Source: CAYXOX01 sp964466745 (GTDB taxonomy: Bacteria; Pseudomonadota; Alphaproteobacteria; Rhodobacterales; Rhodobacteraceae). Taken from it: a stretch of 8,242 nt of DNA. This document shows positions 6,126 to 8,242 of this stretch, in pieces (position 1 is the first letter of the stretch; every line of letters starts with the position of its first letter). The translations under genes and the position numbers were made by a program. The stretch spans positions 1 through 8,242 of the forward strand of contig CAYXOX010000135.1 in the NCBI GenBank assembly GCA_964466745.1, in the 5' to 3' direction. The notes under the pieces were generated by a model. It did no database searches. It was not told the origin of the DNA and saw only the letters and a program-made list of their open reading frames with translations.

Positions 6126-6395
6126 ATGTCGATCACCGTTGAAGAAAAAGCGAAAGTCATGAAGGACTTCGCGACCCACGAGGGCGACACCGGCTCGCCC
6201 GAGGTGCAGGTCGCGATTCTCAGCTCGCGCATCGCCACGCTGACCGAGCACTTCAAGACGCACAAGAAAGACAACCACTCGCGCCGCGGTCTGCTGAAGC
6301 TCGTCGCCCAGCGCCGCAAGCTCCTGGACTACCTGCGCGCCAAGGACGAAGGCCGCTACCAGGAGCTGATCAAGCGGCTGGGCCTGCGTCGCTGA
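6126..6395 (+). CDS. rpsO: 30S ribosomal protein uS15
   Basis: 89 residues, the standard length for S15. S15 binds the central domain of 16S rRNA early in 30S assembly and contributes to a bridge with the 50S subunit. Diagnostic stretches are THEGDTGSPEVQVAILSSRI, LTEHFKTHKKDNHSRRGLL and QRRKLLDYL, ending LIKRLGLRR. The frame is open upstream to 6051, but AAAGGAG at 6113-6119 placed 6 nt before the ATG at 6126, together with the family length, fixes the start. The gene is followed by a strong intrinsic terminator. In E. coli S15 represses its own translation through a leader structure; I could not recognise an equivalent in the 134 nt upstream beyond a small GGGGA/TCCCC hairpin at 6024-6037. 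Confidence 0.98.
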   Translation: MSITVEEKAKVMKDFATHEGDTGSPEVQVAILSSRIATLTEHFKTHKKDNHSRRGLLKLVAQRRKLLDYLRAKDEGRYQELIKRLGLRR

Positions 6396-6418
6396 ACGCT
6401 GGCGCGCGAAGCCGATCC

Positions 6419-6445
6419 AAAGGGCCGCTTGCTGCGGCCCTTTTT
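6419..6445 (+). terminator. Intrinsic terminator after rpsO
   Basis: A perfect 10-bp stem AAAGGGCCGC (6419-6428) / GCGGCCCTTT (6434-6443) encloses the 5-nt loop TTGCT. The T-run that closes the stem continues to 6445. This should end most transcription from rpsO, so the genes to the right, including pnp, would need their own promoter or read-through. Confidence 0.92.
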
Positions 6446-6489
6446 CGTTTGGAGCAGGCCCGAGCCGGGCAAAATGCGGAATCGCCTGC

Positions 6490-7001
6490 ATGCCCACCCT
6501 GCACATCGTTGAAGGCCCGGTCGGGGCCGGCAAGACAACCTATGCCACGGAGCTGGGAAGACAGATTGCGGCACCACCGCTCGTTCTGGATTCTTGGATG
6601 GCGACCCTCTTCAGGCAGGACCGCCCCGAACCGGCCAGTGGCAATGGTACGCGGAACGCAAGCAGCGGTGCGTGTCCCAGATCATGTCTATTGCGCGCGC
6701 ATCGCTTGATCACGGACACGACGCAATCGTCGAACTCGGCCTGATCCGCGTTGCGGACCGGCTTGCGATCTATGCCGAGCTTGAAAAGGAAGGGCGTGCC
6801 TTTCGGGTCCATCTGCTCGATGCCCCGCGCGAGGAGCGCTGGCACCGTGTGTCGGAGAGAAATCGGGAAAGGGGCACGACATTCTCCATGCATGTGAGTT
6901 CAGAGGTATTCGAGTTGGCTTCGGACTTGTGGGAACCGGTTTCCGAGGAGGAGCTGGCGGGCCGCGCGGACACTTTCGTTTTCGTCGCCGGCTCCCGGTA
7001 A
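6490..7001 (+). pseudogene. Frameshifted P-loop kinase-like ATP-binding protein
   Basis: Two overlapping frames carry the two halves of one protein. The first (ATG 6490) gives MPTLHIVEGPVGAGKTTYAT with a Walker A motif GPVGAGKT (9-16), then LVLDSWMATLFRQDRP. The second, continuing to the TAA at 6999-7001, gives QWYAERKQRCVSQ, DAIVELGLI, FRVHLLDAPREERWHRV, RNRERGTTFSM and VFELASDLWEP. A single lost base in the C4 tract at 6624-6627 accounts for the break. With one C restored the product is a continuous 170-residue protein of the small AAA_33-type P-loop nucleotide-binding/kinase group. The Arg-rich stretch RERGTTF looks like a lid region. The gene may be a true pseudogene, a sequencing error in the C-run, or a frameshift tolerated by slippage. 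The likely substrate is unknown; some relatives phosphorylate small molecules such as antibiotics. Confidence 0.75.
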
Positions 7002-7227
7002 GGGCGTGATCGGGAACCGGACCGGACCACGCACAGCGCACCGCTCCGGCACCCGTCGCGGTGCTCCGCCGCGTCGCGCGGCCCATTTATATTCGGCAAC
7101 GGGTGCAACAGCGGCGCACGCCAGCCGGAAGCCCTCGGGGCGCATCGCCGGGCGCGAAAAGGCAGGTTCACGTGCTCGGGTATATCGCCCCGGACGGACC
7201 CCGCAGGCTGGGCTGCACACTCCAAGA
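7002..7227. other. Gap between two convergent accessory genes
   Basis: 226 bases between the stop codons of the broken kinase gene (plus) and the sulfotransferase gene (minus). I see no gene with a convincing start or composition, no tRNA, and no hairpin followed by a T-run. An AT-richer patch lies around 7084-7092 (ATTTATATT) in otherwise GC-rich sequence. Confidence 0.4.
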
Positions 7228-7818
7228 TTAGTTCGTGGGCTTGTTGCGGGTCTCGGTGCGGTTCAAGCTTGGAAAAGGCACTTCGGGAATATCACACCCT
7301 AGAAACGGGCACAGTTTGCCCCAACCGTCGCCGCCCGGCACATCGATGATCAATAGATCGTCAGGCCTGTGGGAGAAGTATTGCTTGATATCTCGATAAC
7401 ACGATGTGAAGTGCCTTCTCCAGCCATCGATATCCACCTTCGTCAGGCCACCGCGGTAATTCGGATTTGCAAGGTTCCGATATACGTGCTGCTCCCTGCT
7501 TCGCAGCCAGTCTTCAATGGGCCGAACCGTGAGAATATACTTGCTGTTTGGATATGCGATGTCGATCTGCCGATAAAAGGCCTGTCCGAAAAAATCGGTA
7601 TACCCCCGATACTTTTCATCCAGCCCCTGGAATGGCCTGCGGCCTTGTGCGATATTCCGGCGGGCAAGGTCGACCAGACGAATTCTTGCCGGCCCGTTTC
7701 TTGTGTTCGTCACAAACCTATGGTCAAGCGTTGGCACACCCAGGATGTTCAGGGCCTTTGCAAGTGAGGTCGTACCACACTTGTTGAAGGCCAGATTGAA
7801 CACAAACGCGTTTTTCAT
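7228..7818 (-). CDS. Sulfotransferase family protein
   Basis: 196 residues. The N-terminal strand-loop FNLAFNKCGTTSLAKAL (7-23) matches the PAPS 5'-phosphosulfate loop of sulfotransferases (commonly PKCGTTSL). YPNSKYILTVRPIEDWLRS (89-107) matches the 3'-phosphate-binding strand with Arg99 and Ser107. LLIIDVPGGDGWGKLCPFLG (155-174) and VPFPSLNRTE (180-189) match the C-terminal part of this family. Such enzymes transfer sulfate from PAPS to carbohydrates or other acceptors; the acceptor here is unknown. No membrane segment is visible. The frame is open to 8196, but ATG 7818 is favoured by GGAGAG (7832-7827) 8 nt upstream and by the protein beginning right at the first strand. The GC content is clearly lower than that of the neighbours, which suggests acquisition. 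It is convergent with the broken kinase gene and divergent from pnp. Confidence 0.85.
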   Translation of the reverse strand: MKNAFVFNLAFNKCGTTSLAKALNILGVPTLDHRFVTNTRNGPARIRLVDLARRNIAQGRRPFQGLDEKYRGYTDFFGQAFYRQIDIAYPNSKYILTVRPIEDWLRSREQHVYRNLANPNYRGGLTKVDIDGWRRHFTSCYRDIKQYFSHRPDDLLIIDVPGGDGWGKLCPFLGCDIPEVPFPSLNRTETRNKPTN

Positions 7819-8131
7819 TCTCCCGACTCTCCACCATTCACATCTTCGGAATACCTGAGCCCGAAACATGGTCCAACCTGCCGTGATAGCAATGTCTTCC
7901 GCTCGGCCGCCCTTGGCTCTTGCAGAGCCTCGACGTATCCAGTCTGCCAACCCGCCGCAGCCGATGCCTGTTCCCATCCCCCGCAAACTGATGTATGCGC
8001 CGGGCACCTGAGACGACGCGCTCTGACCCCGGCGCCCGCGAGAAGGACAGGGGTCGGCGGCAATGGGGCCGCCATAGACACGAGGCAGACCCGGGATACG
8101 CCCGGGAGCGCTGCCCGATAGGAACCGATAC
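7819..8131. promoter_or_regulatory. Divergent region between the sulfotransferase gene and pnp, with hairpin-rich pnp leader
   Basis: 313 bases without a convincing gene. It must hold the sulfotransferase promoter (minus) and probably a pnp promoter (plus), given the strong terminator after rpsO; I could not place either confidently. Inverted repeats in order: GGCTCT/AGAGCC (7915-7929, 3-nt loop); GCGCCGGG/CCCGGCGC (7997-8035, 23-nt loop); GGCGGC/GCCGCC (8056-8073, 6-nt loop); CCCGGG/CCCGGG (8090-8106, 5-nt loop). The last three sit directly before the pnp ribosome-binding site AGGAA (8120-8124). In E. coli the pnp leader is a hairpin target of RNase III and PNPase autocontrol; a similar role here is inferred from position only. 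Confidence 0.5.
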
Positions 8132-8242
8132 ATGTTCAACGTTACCACGAAATCCATGCAGTGGGGTGAGGAGACGCTTACCCTCGAGACGGGCAAGGTT
8201 GCCCGTCAGGCCGATGGCTCGGTCATCGCCACGCTCGGCGAG
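8132..8242 (+). CDS. pnp: Polyribonucleotide nucleotidyltransferase (PNPase), N-terminus only (partial)
   Basis: The first 37 codons of pnp; the gene runs off the right edge. The peptide begins MFNVTTKSMQWGEETLTLET and continues GKVARQADGSVIATLGE. This is the characteristic start of alphaproteobacterial PNPase, covering the first strands of RNase PH-like domain 1. PNPase degrades RNA 3' to 5' with phosphate and can also add 3' tails. AGGAA at 8120-8124 lies 7 nt before the ATG. In many proteobacteria pnp follows rpsO closely; here it lies 1736 nt downstream, beyond two accessory genes, and behind a leader with several potential hairpins. Confidence 0.97.
   Translation, partial: MFNVTTKSMQWGEETLTLETGKVARQADGSVIATLGE

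Noticed and set aside
6616..6660. Programmed -1 frameshift as the explanation for the split kinase gene
   Set aside because: C-CCC allows P-site slippage, but the sequence is not a classical X-XXY-YYZ heptamer and no clear downstream pseudoknot is visible; a one-base deletion is simpler.
7006..7302. 98-residue plus-strand frame after the broken kinase gene
   Set aside because: It runs into the antisense of the sulfotransferase gene and has an Arg/Gly/Pro-rich random look.
7815..8081. 88-residue minus-strand frame ending with an ATGA overlap at the sulfotransferase start
   Set aside because: The overlap is suggestive of coupling, but the frame has no ribosome-binding site, no recognisable domain and a translation that looks random.
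7819..8196. N-terminal extension of the sulfotransferase frame
   Set aside because: The extra 126 residues lack sulfotransferase features, overlap the pnp leader and start, and the ATG at 7818 has its own ribosome-binding site.

Overview
The window reads as chromosome of a high-GC alphaproteobacterium, most probably a member of the Rhodobacteraceae (Roseobacter/Rhodobacter relatives). The evidence is the wording of the proteins (RbfA, TruB, DapB, uS15, the PNPase N-terminus), the DUF1674/SdhAF4-type small protein, an RTX protein with an acidic N-terminal half, and the gene order rbfA - phosphodiester glycosidase - truB - rpsO - pnp. This placement rests on recalled family resemblance, not on a search.

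Layout. Left end (1-1826): the first 34 codons of a probable rsmB run off the left edge on the minus strand, divergent from a 68-residue SdhAF4-family protein. Convergent to the latter are a small secreted two-cysteine protein of unknown function and, upstream of it on the same strand, dapB of the lysine/diaminopimelate pathway. Centre (1990-4695): a plus-strand cluster of rbfA (30S maturation), an exported phosphodiester glycosidase-like protein, truB (tRNA pseudouridine 55 synthase) and a DUF1643 protein. The spacings (4, 46 and 19 nt) suggest one operon. Then (4780-5991) a 403-residue RTX calcium-binding protein with eleven uninterrupted nonapeptide repeats, and rpsO (6126-6395), closed by a textbook intrinsic terminator.

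Right end (6396-8131): rpsO and pnp, usually close neighbours in proteobacteria, are here separated by about 1.7 kb. The gap holds a P-loop kinase-like gene broken by one frameshift in a C4 tract and, on the opposite strand, a sulfotransferase-like gene of visibly lower GC. This looks like an accessory insertion spot between two housekeeping genes. The window closes with the first 37 codons of pnp, preceded by a leader that can form several hairpins.

Functionally the core is ribosome/RNA metabolism (RsmB, RbfA, TruB, uS15, PNPase), interleaved with envelope or secreted proteins of unclear role. I saw no CRISPR array, tRNA, rRNA, transposase, integrase or phage gene. I do not find a convincing new multi-gene system. 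The most interesting parts are the rpsO-pnp insertion, the broken kinase, the RTX protein and the pnp leader structure.
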